Positions 43,667 through 56,227 of a stretch of DNA of 64,000 bases are shown here, piece after piece. This stretch comes from Armillaria gallica (taxonomy: Eukaryota > Basidiomycota > Agaricomycetes > Agaricales > Physalacriaceae). Numbering within the stretch: position 1 is the stretch's first letter; each line of letters begins with the position of its first letter. The notes below the pieces were generated by a model that saw only the letters and a program-made list of their open reading frames with translations, had not been told where the DNA came from and searched no databases. The translations under genes were made by a program, and so were the position numbers. The stretch lies in assembly GCA_037576215.1 (NCBI GenBank), contig JBANDB010000002.1, positions 4,464,001 through 4,528,000 on the forward strand. The letters are read 5' to 3'.

Positions 43667-44918
43667 TCAAAAAAATATGGTCCCCTTCTCAGCAAATCTT
43701 TCCAACTGCCGATAATCATCTCTATCCTTAGCAATCTGCCAGACCCACGCATCAAGGTAGCTCAAAGTGATCCCTAATGCTGCTGATTCAGCTGCCGCCA
43801 CAATCATTTCGCAAGCATCAAGCGCAGCTGCACGTAAAACGAATGACTGCTCGGCCGTTAATTTAGGCCCTTCCCGGGTCAACCCCTGCCGGCTAGAAAC
43901 GTCACTTGTTTCCAGTAGAGACGCTATTTTTTTCTCAGAGTGGGAATCCGAAAAGACGCCTTGCAGTATCGGGGATGCTGAGAGATCAATGACTCCCAGA
44001 TGGATGAGCAACGACGGAATAACGTTGTCACTAAAGATCGGCAGATGGGAAGTGGATGGTGGTATGGGGAACGGCGACGAAGATGCTGCGCCGAAACGGA
44101 CACGTATACCGTTAATCAGAAACAAGGCTTTCTTGAAACAGTAGATGGGATGTCCGTTCACTAGTGCCATATCTCTGAAGGCTGGGATCGCACGAACAAG
44201 CTAATGGTCTTTCATCAGACAAATCCACCACAAACACGATGCTGACTTGCCCGTTCAAGAATGGCTTCCGCGTCGTTGGCAAGTTCCAAGGCCTGTGCAA
44301 CAAATGTTCCAAGATCAGGATACCCTGCCCCGACCAAAATATCCCCCGTCTCATTCAAAACGCCCGTTATCAAGGTCGTCAGTTCATACATCGGGCCACC
44401 AAGTTCGCCCACCGTGACACCCGGGATTGATTCGTGCGGTTTCTCAACGTGGATGTTGACACGCATCAGCTCTGCAACCTTGCCAACATCCGCTGTTTGC
44501 ATTCCCCGTGCGGTGAGCAATCCTTCATCTGTAATGTACATCGATAGCACCAGTGCACGCATTGAATCCCATGCCCCGCGCCCAGTCGCTTCATGAAGGG
44601 GTACACGGTAACCAGAGCCAAAGTTCAGCAAAGAAAGGATAGCAAGAACGTTTAGCTCCGCAAGGGGCGACGAGAAATTGAGCGGCATAGAAAGGCCATG
44701 CGATTTGCTCACACGAGCAAAGGACTGAGCGAATGCAGGCGAGGTTAGAAGACGGTGAATTGATTCATCGGTGATCTACAGTAAGAAGATCAGTACACGT
44801 ACTAGCATTTTCAGGGATGATAGATTACAGAGATTTGATTTTCAGTTCGTGCTTTCCGAGCAGACTCACGAACAGACTTGATGAATGAACCAGACGGTGG
44901 AAAGGGAACCGTACTCAT
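43667..44918 (-). CDS. Queuosine salvage protein (Qng1 family, DUF2419)
   Basis: The family releases queuine base from queuosine 5'-phosphate so that eukaryotes can reuse it for tRNA modification. Exon 1 is 44918-44829 (MSTVPFPPSGSFIKSVRESA). Exon 2 starts at 44775 (ITDESIHRLLTSPAF ... LPLNFSSPLAELN-type block, YRVPLHEATGRGAWDSMRAL, VEKPHESIPGVTVGELGGPM, ILVGAGYPDLGTFVAQALEL). Exon 3 runs to 43667 (FRDMALVNGHPIYCFKKALF, FSDNVIPSLLIHLGVIDLS, SYLDAWVWQIAKDRDDYRQL). The second intron (about 44250-44190) has more than one plausible border pair. About 380 residues, the usual family length. Its start codon is only 47 bp from that of the divergent AIM41-like gene. Confidence 0.9.
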
Positions 44919-44965
44919 CGTAGTCGAAGACGCATCCCAGTCACGTGTGAATTCCTTCTTTCTTC

Positions 44966-45643
44966 ATGGCCAGCTTGGGTGCCGCCCGTTGCTTCCTACA
45001 GCGTCCCCTTCTCCGTCTGTACACCACCTCCGTCCAGTGTCAGTGCCACTCTGTATTAAATACCATTACTCACAGATCCATAGCTTCTACCGTTCGAGAA
45101 CAATTGACTGCTGGTGTAAAATATGCATTGAAGAACAAGGATCCATTCACGTCAACGTTACTTCGCGTTTGTCACATCCTCTTCTCAGTATCTTTCGTAC
45201 CTATCTCTGTCCTCTAGTCTGTTCTCTCCGAGGTCTATGCTGCAGACAAAGCTAAGGGCCCCGTTTCCCAATCTGCCATAGTTTCCATCATACGGAAAGC
45301 TGTTGCTCGTCGGGTAAGTCGCACGCACGTTCGTACTGTTCATCGCAACTGTAACCAAGTTCAGAATGATGCCATCAACCAATATACAAAAGCCAACAGG
45401 CAAGATCTCGTCGACAAGGAGTCCAAAGAAGCCGAAGCACTGGCTGCATTTCTGCCTCCACTGCTATCCGAGGCAGAGATCGACTCGAGACTACGCGCCG
45501 CTATGGAAGCAGAGGGTGTCTCTGCCAACAGTGACTCACGGAAGAGCACTGGCAAGATTTTGAAGGCCTTCTACGCAGCTGTGGACAAGTCTGAGGTTGA
45601 CGCGTCTGTCGTAAAACAACGATTAGATCTTCTTCTACCCTAA
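44966..45643 (+). CDS. AIM41: AIM41/YqeY-like mitochondrial protein
   Basis: Small protein with a GatB/YqeY-type domain, as in yeast Aim41. Bacterial YqeY relatives are linked to tRNA amidation enzymes, but the role here is unknown. Exons 44966-45166, 45218-45313 and 45365-45643 give 191 residues. The N-terminus (MASLGAARCFLQRPLLRLYT) is basic and lacks acids, so a mitochondrial presequence is likely. The domain is seen in VREQLTAGVKYALKNKDPFT, SVLSEVYAADKAKGP, SIIRKAVARR, NDAINQYTKANRQDLVDKES and EAEALAAFLPPLLSEAEID. A 39-base in-frame stretch (about 45033-45071) could be a very small intron. The gene converges with HRD1, with 96 bp between the stops. Confidence 0.85.
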
Positions 45644-45739
45644 AAGTAACCTGGTCCTTGACCCCTTTTTCAACCATGTTTGGGAATAAAATCCATTGCA
45701 TTACTATGTGTACACTTCAGGCAGATAATACTAAAACCC

Positions 45740-48296
45740 TTATTCGTTTGAACCTTCTTCCCTCCCTGTAGACCCATTGTCTGGCATAGAGGCTGTGGGT
45801 GTAGGAGTTGTAGTTGGTAGTGGAGGAAGTGCACTCCGCACTCTTATAAGCTCGTCGATGCACCGATAAACTGCGCCCGACACTCCTTCAAGGATGCGTA
45901 TTCGCTCATCGATGGCCTCCCTTGTAACCCTATCCAGGACTGTCAACTGGTCATCTGTCAATGTAGGGGGTAATTGTGAAATTGGTATCTCGCTGGAGGA
46001 CCGACTAGTGTTGCGATGCTGCGGATTTAGTGGTGGCCTGACGGTGGGTACTGATCCGAATTCCGAATGTATGTAATCAAGAGGTATTAATGAAGGGACG
46101 ACTACACTCGCTGTCGAAGTAGCTTGTGAGGTAGAATGAGATTCGTTCATTGGCGATGTTTCTCCGTCACTACTCTCTGACGTGGAACTTGAAATTGAAG
46201 AGGAGGAGGAGGAGGAATCAGACGTTGTGCTAGAAACCCTATCATGTGGTTGATCCTTGCGATTCAAACGCCGAAGGGCGGCGAGCGCAGCAGCCTCACT
46301 GGCGTTTCTGGGCTCTGAGGACGGCAGGGAGGCATCTGTTGAAGATGAGGCCAAAGCGTCAGCCGAAGACGGAGCCGGAGCACTAGCTGAAGGCGAAGCA
46401 GAGACATTGGTCGAGGGCACAGTCCCAACAGACGACGTTGGCACTGAAGTTGATGCATCGGTGGCTCCATTTTGAGTGGGTTCCAGGGCAGCATGTTCAG
46501 GCCATGGCTGCCATACACCACCAGGACCATAAAAGCCCACGAATTGTGGAGGGGGGTGCAAAGGTCGTGGCTGCGATGGTGGCTGATCGCGCTGATTGGG
46601 GGTGTTTTGCGATGGGTAGTTGTGAATATCATACTGAATAACCACATTTACCGCATGGTTACCAACGTCTAGAGGTCGATTCGGTGCATTTGGGTTGTTA
46701 AGTAGGCGGCGTAGCATGTCCATCGTATTAGCAGCGCCATTGTTTGCGGCTGCATTGTTACGATTCGGTGCAGGAGCGTTCCTTTGCGCCTGTAGACCAG
46801 GAACTCTGCGGTCTCTTCCGCCTTGAATACCTGGAGGATTGGTTTCCAGAACAGTACGACGGCTGTGAGACTAAATATTCAGTGTGTATAGACATTAATG
46901 CTGAAACATCCACAAACCAAGTAGGACAGCTCTGCTGCCGCTCCAGCCAGGAACGTAGACAATGAAAATGAAATATATGACCGCAGGGTAGCTTCTTGGG
47001 CGTCATGTTTGGCCCTTCAGGTGCAGGGTCCGCTGGAGTCTGTGGGAGAGTCATCTCCTCGCGACAAATGATGCATGTGTGATCAGTCGAAGATAGCTCT
47101 TCTTGAGTAGCATTTGGGTATCTCTGGTCCATATTTCTGGTCGCAGTCTGATACCGATGAAGCGCTCTTAGGCGCGTCACGAATGAGCGTGCCGTAAAGT
47201 AGATATCCCGTACAATGTTCAATGGCAAGCCATAGAAGGTGAGAATGATGGCAAAAAAGTAGAGGTAGGTCGTCAATTTGCTGAAGTCTGGTCATAGTCT
47301 TGATGAGTATAACTGACTACATTCCGAAACAATGCCTTACCAGTGATCAGTTCGATGTAGAAAGTCCACATGCTTTTCTGCTCCCAAGGAGGAGCATTGT
47401 CTCCCCCACGGACGCTCGCCCTTCTGAAGTCATAGGCGGATAATACATACTTAGCGATAGAATTCGCGACGCTGGCCATCAATATGCCGTACTATCCGAT
47501 ATTGTTTAGATAAACATACGATTTGCGCAAAAAGGGATAGTGACTCGCCTCGCATGCAAAAAGAACCATGCCTCCAACACCGTATTCGAGCGTGTTTTCG
47601 ACCGCAAACAGCAGCATGAGGAAATCCGTCGTCCACAATATCACGAATAAAGTTGACATCCGAACGTGGAAAAGTAATGATGGTCCCGGATACGGTCGTT
47701 GATCCATCTGAACCACACGAGGTGAGTAGGAACGAAGTATTTCAGACACAGCATTTACCCACCCACTCAATACGATCACTGGCGAGCCAATGAAATGACT
47801 TGACAAACAGAAGGAACCCGAACATAGTAGCAAAAGGAGCGTCGAATTCGTCGCGAAAGATGGTGAATGCCAGAAGCGATTCCGTTACGAAGAACCAAAG
47901 GCGATCGTACAGACGCTGTAAGACATCAGTGAATGCAGAACCACAGAGAATTTAGGCCACGTACTTCTATTTCATTTGGCCTCAAGCTACCAAAGAATAT
48001 CTTCTGAAGTACATGACCGCACAGTAAGGCCAGAATGAAAGCAAAGTTTGCAAAAACCTGCGAAGGATTAGTGGAGGGTTGGAGAACATACGGATGAAAT
48101 AGCTTACAAGTACGCTACGGCTGCTTTTGGATAGATATATCGCGACGGAGTAGAAGTTGCTGTAGTTCTTCAAAGCATTGGCGACAGCGGCACAGACCGC
48201 GACAGTAGAGAGTGTGCCATAAAGAAGAATACGGTGGGAATTGATTGAGGTAGCGACAGCCCTTGCTCTTTGGCGCAGTACTGGGTTCACTGGCAT
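45740..48296 (-). CDS. HRD1: ERAD E3 ubiquitin ligase Hrd1/synoviolin
   Basis: Membrane RING ligase that ubiquitinates misfolded ER proteins for retrotranslocation. Seven exons. The N-terminal membrane region has NFYSVAIYLSKSSRSVLV, FANFAFILALLCGHVLQ, SLRPNEIE, RLWFFVTESLLAFTIFRDEF, LLFVKSFHWLASDRIEWMDQ, RPYPGPSLLFHVRMSTL, VGGMVLFACE, YGILMASVANSIAKYVLSAY and NAPPWEQKSMWTFYIELIT. The RING reads CIICREEM ... LPCGHIFHFHCLRSWL ... CPT, with its last Cys codon split by an intron near 46920. A long low-complexity Pro/Ser/Thr tail follows (about 350 residues). One intron uses a GC donor (after LFACE, near 47549). The ATG at 48296 is chosen; the codon before it is GTG. It lies head-to-head with STT3, 243 bp between starts. 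Confidence 0.93.
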
Positions 48297-48539
48297 CACT
48301 GCGAGCGATTAGCCCAAGGTTGGACTGGTCGAGAAAGCTGATACCGAAGGCGTGTGATGGTGAGGAGACGGCAAGGACGACGTGGCGATTACTCTTCCAC
48401 TTTGGGTTACCCAGATTTGGGACACGTATAGATCAAGTCACGTCAAGGTCACGACCGCCGCGACTTTTCTTTCTCTACACTCATCTCGACGGTCTCTCAA
48501 CTCCCTTTCAGGTCTACAACAAACAAATTATAGCTGGCC
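48297..48539. promoter_or_regulatory. Shared intergenic region of HRD1 and STT3
   Basis: 243 bp separate the two divergent start codons. It must hold both 5' UTRs and core promoters. No clear TATA box is seen. It contains several CACG/CGTC-type stretches but no motif that I can name with confidence, in particular no certain unfolded-protein-response element. Confidence 0.6.
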
Positions 48540-51300
48540 ATGCCTGCGGCCTATCCGCTCCCTACCAACGTCTCGCCAGCGACGGTAGCCAATACCGCCT
48601 CCCTGCTGCGCATCATCGCTCTGGCTCTTATATCTGGCGCTGCTATTGCTTCTCGATTATTTGCTGTGATAAACTTTGAGAGTATTATACACGAATTGTG
48701 AGAGTCCTGACTCCGTTCTAATTCTTTCTCTCACCCGACGCCCAGTGATCCATGGTTCAACTTGTCAGTCGATGGTCTGCTTGTTTTGATGCTTCCGTGA
48801 ACTGATGCCCCTTAGTCGTGCCACGAAGGTTTTGGCGTCCGAAGGATTCTATGTGTGTAACCTGCATTTAGCAAATGCGTCAGTGTACTTATTTTTCCTC
48901 AGGCATTCTACAATTGGTTTGATGCAAGCGCCTGGTTGTTTCCCTTTCCACGGCATCTCGAGTCTCTTGCTAATGATTGGCTAGGTATCCGCTGGGTCGT
49001 GTCGTCGGCGGAACCGTCTATCCTGGTCTCATGGCAACGAGCGGCGTCATCTATAACATCTTGCATGCTCTCAACCTTCCGGTAGATATACGAAACATAT
49101 GCGTGCTGTTGGCGCCAGGATTCAGTGCTCTTACTGCTTGGGCGACCTACATGTATGTTGTTGTTATTGCGGCATGTTCAATGAGCTGATGCCCAATAGG
49201 TTCACCAAAGAGATGAAAGACGCCAGTGCGGGCTTGCTGGCCGCAGCATTCATCGGTATTGTTCCCGGCTACATCTCTCGTTCTGTTGCGGGGTCCTATG
49301 ATAATGAAGCCATTGCAATATTTCTGCTCATGTTCACGTTTTTCTGCTGGATCAAAGCCTTAAAACTTGGTAGCGCGCTGTTCGGCACAGTCGCCGCCAT
49401 ATTCTACTTCTACATGGTCGCCGCCTGGGGTATGTTTCTCGTTCCTCTTCCTCCCTTCACCATTAAAGATAATGTCTTTAGGTGGCTACGTCTTCATCAC
49501 CAACATGATTCCTCTTCACGCCCTGGTGCTGATATTGATGGGACGTTTCACTAGCCGCCTTTATGTTGCATATTCATCCTGGTATGCAATCGGAACACTT
49601 GCGAGCATGCAAGTTCCTTTTGTTGGGTTCCAGCCTGTCCGGACAAGTGAACATATGGCGGCCCTTGGCGTCTTTGGGCTCCTCCAGATTGTCGCTTTTG
49701 CTCAACTGGTCCGGTCACATCTATCCTCGAAGCAGTTCCAAAACCTCTTGTTTTATTCGGTTGTAACGACGGGGATTCTGGGAACCTTTGCATTTGTGGG
49801 CTTAACCTATGCAGGTTGGATTGCACCATGGACCGGTCGCTTCTACTCCCTCTGGGACACGGGATATGCGAAGAAGTGAGATTTTGTCTCTTCAAGCTGC
49901 TAGCTTCTTTGGTTAACACCTCTCTAGATATATCCCTATCATCGCTTCGGTTTCAGAGCATCAGCCAACTGCTTGGCCTTCATTCTTCATGGATCTCCAG
50001 CTGCTCATCTTCCTCTTTCCCGCCGGTGTCGTCCTGTGTTTCCGTGAACTACGCGACGAGCATGTCTTCGTCATCATCTACGCTGTGATGGCCAGCTATT
50101 TCGCGGGAGTGATGGTTCGTCTCATGCTTACCCTTACACCTTGCGTGTGTGTGGCTTCTGCGGTGGCCTTCTCTTCTCTGCTAGACACCTACATTGATCC
50201 TGCCGAACCAGACGTCCCTCAAAATGCACAGAATGAGGGTGAGAACACTTTCGACGATGTCGTCGCTGCCGTTACGGCCCATACCAAAAAGCGTGGTGCC
50301 CGTTCAGCTCCCAAAGGTATCTTTGGACTCGACACCCGCATGATTATCATATTCAATGCCTTTGGAATGCTGGCCTTCTTCGTATTCCACTGTACTTGGG
50401 TGACCTCCAACGCATATTCCTCACCATCGGTCGTGCTGGCCTCAAGCAACCCTGATGGAAGTCAACATATCATTGACGACTACCGTGAGGCGTATTACTG
50501 GCTCAGGCAAAACACGCCGGAGACAGCTGTTGTCATGAGCTGGTGGGATTACGGATACCAAATCGCTGGTATGGCGGACCGGCCTACGCTTGTTGATAAC
50601 AACACGTGGAATAACAGTATGAGATCCGATTTTATTCATGAGCTACCTCGTTAACGATGACCGTAGCACATATTGCTACTGTTGGCAAAGCTATGTCAAG
50701 CCCAGAGGAAATAGCTTACCCCATTTTGCGCAAGCATGATGTGGACTACGTCTTAATCATATTTGGCGGCCTCATAGGTTATTCCGGAGACGATATCAAC
50801 AAATTCCTCTGGATGGTCCGCATAGCCCAAGGTGTATGGCCGGATGAGATACAAGAACCGAATTATTTCACCCCTCAAGGTGAATATAGAATCGACGAGC
50901 GAGCTTCCAATGCTATGAAGAACAGTTTGATGTATAAAATGTCGTACTATCGGTGAGCATCCTCGTACAGTGGAATCTGATGTGTTTCTGATGTCCTCAT
51001 TCTAGCTTTGCTGAATTATTTGGTGGCTCCGGACAAGCGGTTGATCGTGTACGAAACCAACAAGTCCCTAAAGTAGGACCTACATTGGATTACCTAGGTA
51101 TGCAATTCTGAGCTTGTCAGGTTCTGCTTGCTAACATTTGGACAGATGAGGCATTCACTTCGGAGAATTGGATAGTCAGGATTTACCAAGTGAAGAAAGA
51201 AGATGACTTGGGTCGGGATCTCAAAAGTGCAAATGCATTCTCTCAGGGTAAAAAGCGCAAGCGTAGTAAACCGGTCTCCAAAAGACGTGCTATCGTGTAA
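48540..51300 (+). CDS. STT3: Oligosaccharyltransferase catalytic subunit Stt3
   Basis: Transfers the lipid-linked oligosaccharide to Asn-X-Ser/Thr sequons in the ER. It starts [20 protein letters not shown]; exons are joined by short introns and it ends at the TAA at 51298. Motifs in order: [18 protein letters not shown] (first luminal loop), [16 protein letters not shown], many membrane segments ([36 protein letters not shown]), [34 protein letters not shown] with the WWDYG sequon-binding motif, [20 protein letters not shown] and [19 protein letters not shown]. The C-terminus is basic ([14 protein letters not shown]). All catalytic motifs are intact. It is divergent from HRD1. Confidence 0.96.
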
Positions 51301-51612
51301 AGATATATTGATAAAAGACCACCGGATTTTTTCTAGAGTTTAATTCGCATACGACGTGCTTGCTTCGAATTCAATCTCCGTACAAGTAAAAAGTAAGCAT
51401 GGGTCAAGAGTCAGATATGTGCTCCACGTCCGGTATAATGAGGAAAACAGTGACAGCACTACAGCCCAACTGTTTCGTTTCTTCTCAGTCTCTCAGTTGT
51501 AGCACCTGTAAGGGCCTCCCATGCATATGTGGTTGTAGAGATACAGCAATTAGCGTGTACTACAAGATGGGCTATGCATCCTTTCACTAAGACACCAAGA
51601 TGGTGTGTCATG
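51301..51612. other. Convergent 3' intergenic region STT3/SEN54
   Basis: 312 bp between two stop codons. It must contain both polyadenylation regions, including the 3' UTRs. No coding sequence was recognised. Confidence 0.6.
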
Positions 51613-53149
51613 CTACGCCATTGGCCAGTCCATGAACGCGCCCTGCATGAAGCGGAAGAAACTGATGTTTCCTGAATCCACCGCAGCGATAACCACAGTT
51701 TTCTTCCCTGCTCGAAGCGCCACAAACGGATTTGGTCGGCGTGCAGGTGGTCCCGGGTCGCTGCGCTGGAAGGGAAGAAACGCTCGCCACCAGGAAAGAG
51801 GCGGAGGTGCTGGACGAGGCGGAGGAGGCCTTTTTGGCAGAGGTATAGGCAATGCAGGTGAGATATCGAAGAGGTCGGTCAATTCTTGAAGGGAAGGTAT
51901 GGGTGCTGTTCGAGTGCTTAAAACGAAAACAGATCATCAAAAGGAATCAAGACGAGCAGTCAATCGTACTCACTTGATCACAACGATCTGAAAATCGGGA
52001 GGTGAGGGAGATGTTTTCTTGAATGGCGTAGGCGGCTTGTAAAGGTTGTAGAATGGTTTGTAAGGAGAACCCTCCTCCTTTGTTTGGCGTAACGGTACCT
52101 GATGTCCCGCCGGCATAAACCTTAGAGAATGAAAGATGTGCCCTGCACATAGTGGGATATCAGCCATGCCGATGAGAAGCCAGTAAAAAACAAACTATAA
52201 TTCTTGTCGTGATAAAGCCAACGGCTTAGACGCAGAGGTTTCCACCAGTCGAAGGCGGATGTGAAAAGTTTGAGTATCCAGCTAGAGAAAGTTGACCGGA
52301 TTCGCTCGAAGATGGAAGATCTCGGCTGGCCAAGTGGCACAAAAGGTGCTGCTGCTGGATATTCCGGTGTAGGTGGTACGGTCCTGGTGACAACATACCC
52401 CAGTCGCCTGAGGTAGGAGTAAACCTGCAATAGATGAGACTTAAAAATAGAGCATAATCAGTTTGCAGACCTGGTATTTTTCTAGGGAAACATCCTCCGT
52501 CCCGATCATCTCAGCGTACGCCTGCTGCACACTCATCGGGGCTCCAGAAACGTCTTCCAGTCCGGACAGGTCAATATCGATCTCCTTCCAGCAGAAAAGG
52601 GAACCCCGCTCAATCAGATAAATCGCCTCTTCTGGCAGCAACTCTAGGCGTTTTGTAGGTTTTCCTTTGTCCTTCGCCAGACGTGATGCAGAATGGCCCA
52701 TGCTCGAAAAGTGGGTTCCTCGAGCAACAGGGACAGAAACACGCGCTAGACATGGATGCCATATTCCATAGCTTACCGTTTTGCTTTGCGCGTGGTCAGC
52801 AATGGAGGTGGAAAGAAAAATGTGACTCACCTGGAGATCGTTCGCGTTGCTCTCAGCGCGTCAAACATTGCATTTCGTGACCGTTGTAAAACATGTTGCT
52901 GCAGCCCGCTCTCTCCACCGGCAGCAGGCTCGTGTTCTTTTTCACCGCGCTTGGGAATTACGGGACGAGAAATTCCTATCCTTGGACGCCGTTCAGCACA
53001 AATGCTGCGTTACTTAGAACGAAGATCACGGACTTCAACTTGGTCCAGTCGGGGCCTTCATCCTCGTCTCCTGACGATTGTTCATCTGGGTTGTCGTCAA
53101 GTTTTGGCGGAGGAGCTTCAGAACTGGGTTGCTCAAGTATGTCGTCCAT
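51613..53149 (-). CDS. SEN54: tRNA-splicing endonuclease subunit Sen54
   Basis: Structural subunit of the complex that removes introns from pre-tRNAs. It starts MDDILEQPSSEAPPPKLDDN. A 53-bp intron (53033-52981) leads to ISRPVIPKRGEKEHEP and RSRNAMFDALRATRTIS. The next exon carries HPCLARVSVPVARGTHFSSM. The core motifs are LLPEEAIYLIERGSLFCW, MSVQQAYAEMIGTEDVSLEK and YQVYSYLRRLGYVVTRT. Later exons have FERIRSTFSSWILKLFTSAF and RFMPAGHQVPLRQTKEEGSP, and the end is NPFVALRAGKKTVVIAAVDS ... FFRFMQGAFMDWPMA, which is the conserved C-terminal fold. It lacks catalytic His-Lys residues, as expected for Sen54. Between the last two segments lies a Pro-rich stretch (PLPKRPPPPRPAPPP). Confidence 0.92.
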
Positions 53150-53334
53150 TGAAGAGTCAAAAAAGCAGATGTTACGTAACAGTCTATTTCTACGCAGTGT
53201 CGACCAATTCTAACTGATTGTCTTTCACATCAACAGTCATTATTTTTATTACATCCAAGGTCATATCGACGTAAACTACAAAGGAACTGAGTACCCTGAT
53301 TTTAAAGCGACATCTCTCTCATACAAGCATTCCG

Positions 53335-55637
53335 CTATAAGGACGTCAGGACTGAAATAATATGAATAGTGAACATCACATACGCAATACCGGCGGTCTG
53401 GAGTGTAGACAAGAATCCACAAATCATCGCTGAGACGGCGATGCGAGCAATAACCTTGCCCTTAGAGGGTGCCAGCGCACCAAGCACGCCGATCTGGATA
53501 CCGAGAGAGCCAAGATTGGCAAATCCACAAAGCGCATACGAGGCAATCGTGAATCCTCGCTGCGAAAGGGCAGCATCACTAGCCATCAATGATTCGAGCT
53601 CCAAGTACGCAGAGAACTCGTTCGCGACCAATTTTGTCGCAAGCAACCGGGAAACTGTGAGGATTTCGCTTCGGGGAACACCCAAGAAGAATGTAACAGG
53701 GTAGAATATGTAACCAATAATGAGCTGCAGAGTCAATTGGTGGATGCCGAATCCGTGACCGATCCAAGTAAGAAGGCCGTTGATACTAGATGAATAGAGT
53801 TTAGTGCACCGTTAGTGTTATATGGATTAGACTTACGCGGCTACCAAGGATAATACAGTAAGGACATTCGTCCTTGGGAAACGCCATGAGCACATATATC
53901 CTTATCGATATGAAAACCTTATTGAAGCTTACAGAATCTGGCCTGCAACGATAAGACCGAAAACAGCGCCCTGGCTAAATGCGTGAAGAGCGTTGCTCTG
54001 TAACACTTCGATAAGCTCAAGCCGAACAGACGTCGTGGTACATACCGGAGCTTGCTCCTTTTTTTCGCCGCGATCAATGACAATGCTGCCTCGAGTGACG
54101 GGCTCCTCGGACTCCGGCATTCGAATCTTGCTTATCGCGATGGAGGCCGGGATACTCATCACAGAAGAGGTTACCAGGTTCTCCGGCGGAACCCCCAAGG
54201 AGATGTAGGCGGTCATGACAGACCCTGCAATAGTTGAGAACCCAGAGGTCATCGTCAAATCTGTTCCAATATAGCATCAACGCGAGGGAAAAGAAGGGGA
54301 AAAAGAGGGACTCACGCAGCTCTGAGTCCGTCATGACTAGATAGCACATAGGACGAGACGTTAGATTGGCTAGAGAATCCTCAATTGGTCACGTACGGTC
54401 AACATATGGTCTAACCAAACAAGCAGACTCTCCTTGACCAATCCACGGAGATGAAGCGGCTACAACAGCTTCTGCACCGGATACGTCCAGTAATTTGAAG
54501 AAGAACCAGGCACTGGGTATAGATGTGGTGTAATCAGATTGACTGAAAGTAAACGCAAAGACACGATACTGACAAGTTTTTCAGTATCCATTGCATCACC
54601 CCAAGGTAGTACATCATTTGCACAAACGCAACGAAAAAGATAATTGCCGCGAGCTGAACATTAATGCATCAGGAAAATCAATGTGAAATGTGTGAACTTG
54701 ATCGTACAGTGTTTACGAAGAACCAATTCTTGGCCACAGTGTCAGCGTCAAAGAAGAAAGTTGCTCCAGCTTTGGATTGATTGAGGAAATCAGCGGCCAG
54801 AGTCGCGATCCAGTTGAAGATTGAGAATCCGGCTCCACTCTTGAGCACGAACAGAGCGATAGCTTGCTGGACGAATAAACCAACGATGACGGTAGGCCTG
54901 TACAATAACGTAAGTGAAAAAGTATATATGACAACGACCTTAGCACATACCAGGGAATCGTGGAACGCGACTTTGACGAAAGCACAAAGCCGCATTGGAA
55001 GATGAACAATCCAAGAACAGAAATTGCGCGATCACCATAGTTCGAGCCCTAATTGTGTTCGTCAACGTCCGATACACTGGAGGCTAGGATAATCTTACAT
55101 TCTCGAGTTTGAAACCAAAAGCAGAGCCAAAAACAATGCCGAGGAGACACAACCAACCGATTGCCAGTCTTAACTTCCGGTCCAATCTATACCATGGTTC
55201 TTGAACACACGGCATCCATATTGCGCTGACGGGTTCCGATACAACACGGTTGGGAATAAACCGGAAAGCGATGACGAGGATGAAGAACCAAGCAAAGAGT
55301 GTTTGGACAATCCTAAGCCCGATCTCAGAAGCAAGTAGATGTTAAACAAGGAAAACCCTCACCAGCGATGTCGCGTAACCTTCAACACTATCGAACTTAT
55401 CCACCAACCCAAGATGACCATGGCGACCCCTCCAAGGATGAACGGGCGGAACCTCTGATAAAAAGTCATGGTCTCATCCTCTTCCTTGCCGTTAGATATG
55501 ACACCCTCAGCATCTTTCACAGTACGATTCTTCTTCTCGTCAAAGGACGCAGACGATGTCGTAGTTTTGCGCTGTATGGCAGTTTGATCTGGAGTGACCA
55601 AGGGAGACGCATAGGGATGACCACCAGTGTCGGCCAT
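53335..55637 (-). CDS. Concentrative nucleoside transporter (CNT family)
   Basis: Plasma-membrane symporter for nucleosides driven by a cation gradient. It starts [20 protein letters not shown] (an upstream in-frame ATG at 55679 would add 14 residues). A hydrophilic N-terminus of about 70 residues is followed by about ten or more membrane segments over many small exons: [149 protein letters not shown] and [20 protein letters not shown]. The IGQGES segment stands where many CNTs have GQTEAP, so substrate preference may differ. The gene ends at 53335, 185 bp from SEN54 in tandem. Confidence 0.92.
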
Positions 55638-56227
55638 TGGAAGAAACGGCGGAGGCGTCGCAGGAACAGGGAAGAACAAGAGCCGTCGTGGACCATCTTT
55701 CTGATCTATTTAAAGGAAGAAGCGCGTGCTAAAATGGGGCGTTATCAGAGTATGTAATTTCGCTCCATATGGTTCCATCAGTGCTGTCACGACGCCTGAA
55801 CCCAGGACTAGACTGAGATATAGGTCAAGCAATTACGAGATCCAGACAATGCCATTCAGTCCAGAGTACCTGAGCGCTTGTCTTAGTGACCGACATGAAT
55901 TGGAGTTGCGTGTGATCCGTACTAACGATAAGGCCCCAAGATCCCCGAATTGAAACGTGAGCACGGCGGGATACTCATATGACATGATAGAACTCTGGTC
56001 CACATGCTAGCACCCAACACCACGCGGATTGAATGGACATTTATCTCAAAGTAATCATCAAGGCCACGAAATGTATTAGCCTCTCCCCCGATACATTGGA
56101 GAGTGGGTCCTGGTGTCGCACAGGCCACGCAGCATGATAAGCATATAGCATGCATTCAACTGGTAATTAAGTCCATGGGGTCGCAGAAAGCTCGGATTGG
56201 TCGATATGGTATCAAGGTTCTGCAGTG
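55638..56227. other. Intergenic region between CNT and WDR68-like genes
   Basis: 590 bp, upstream of the CNT gene and downstream of the WD-repeat gene. It must contain the CNT promoter. No gene, repeat or named motif was recognised. Confidence 0.6.

Noticed and set aside
45033..45071. Small 39-bp intron in AIM41
   Set aside because: It has GT..AG ends but keeps the frame either way and is shorter than the other introns here; left unspliced.
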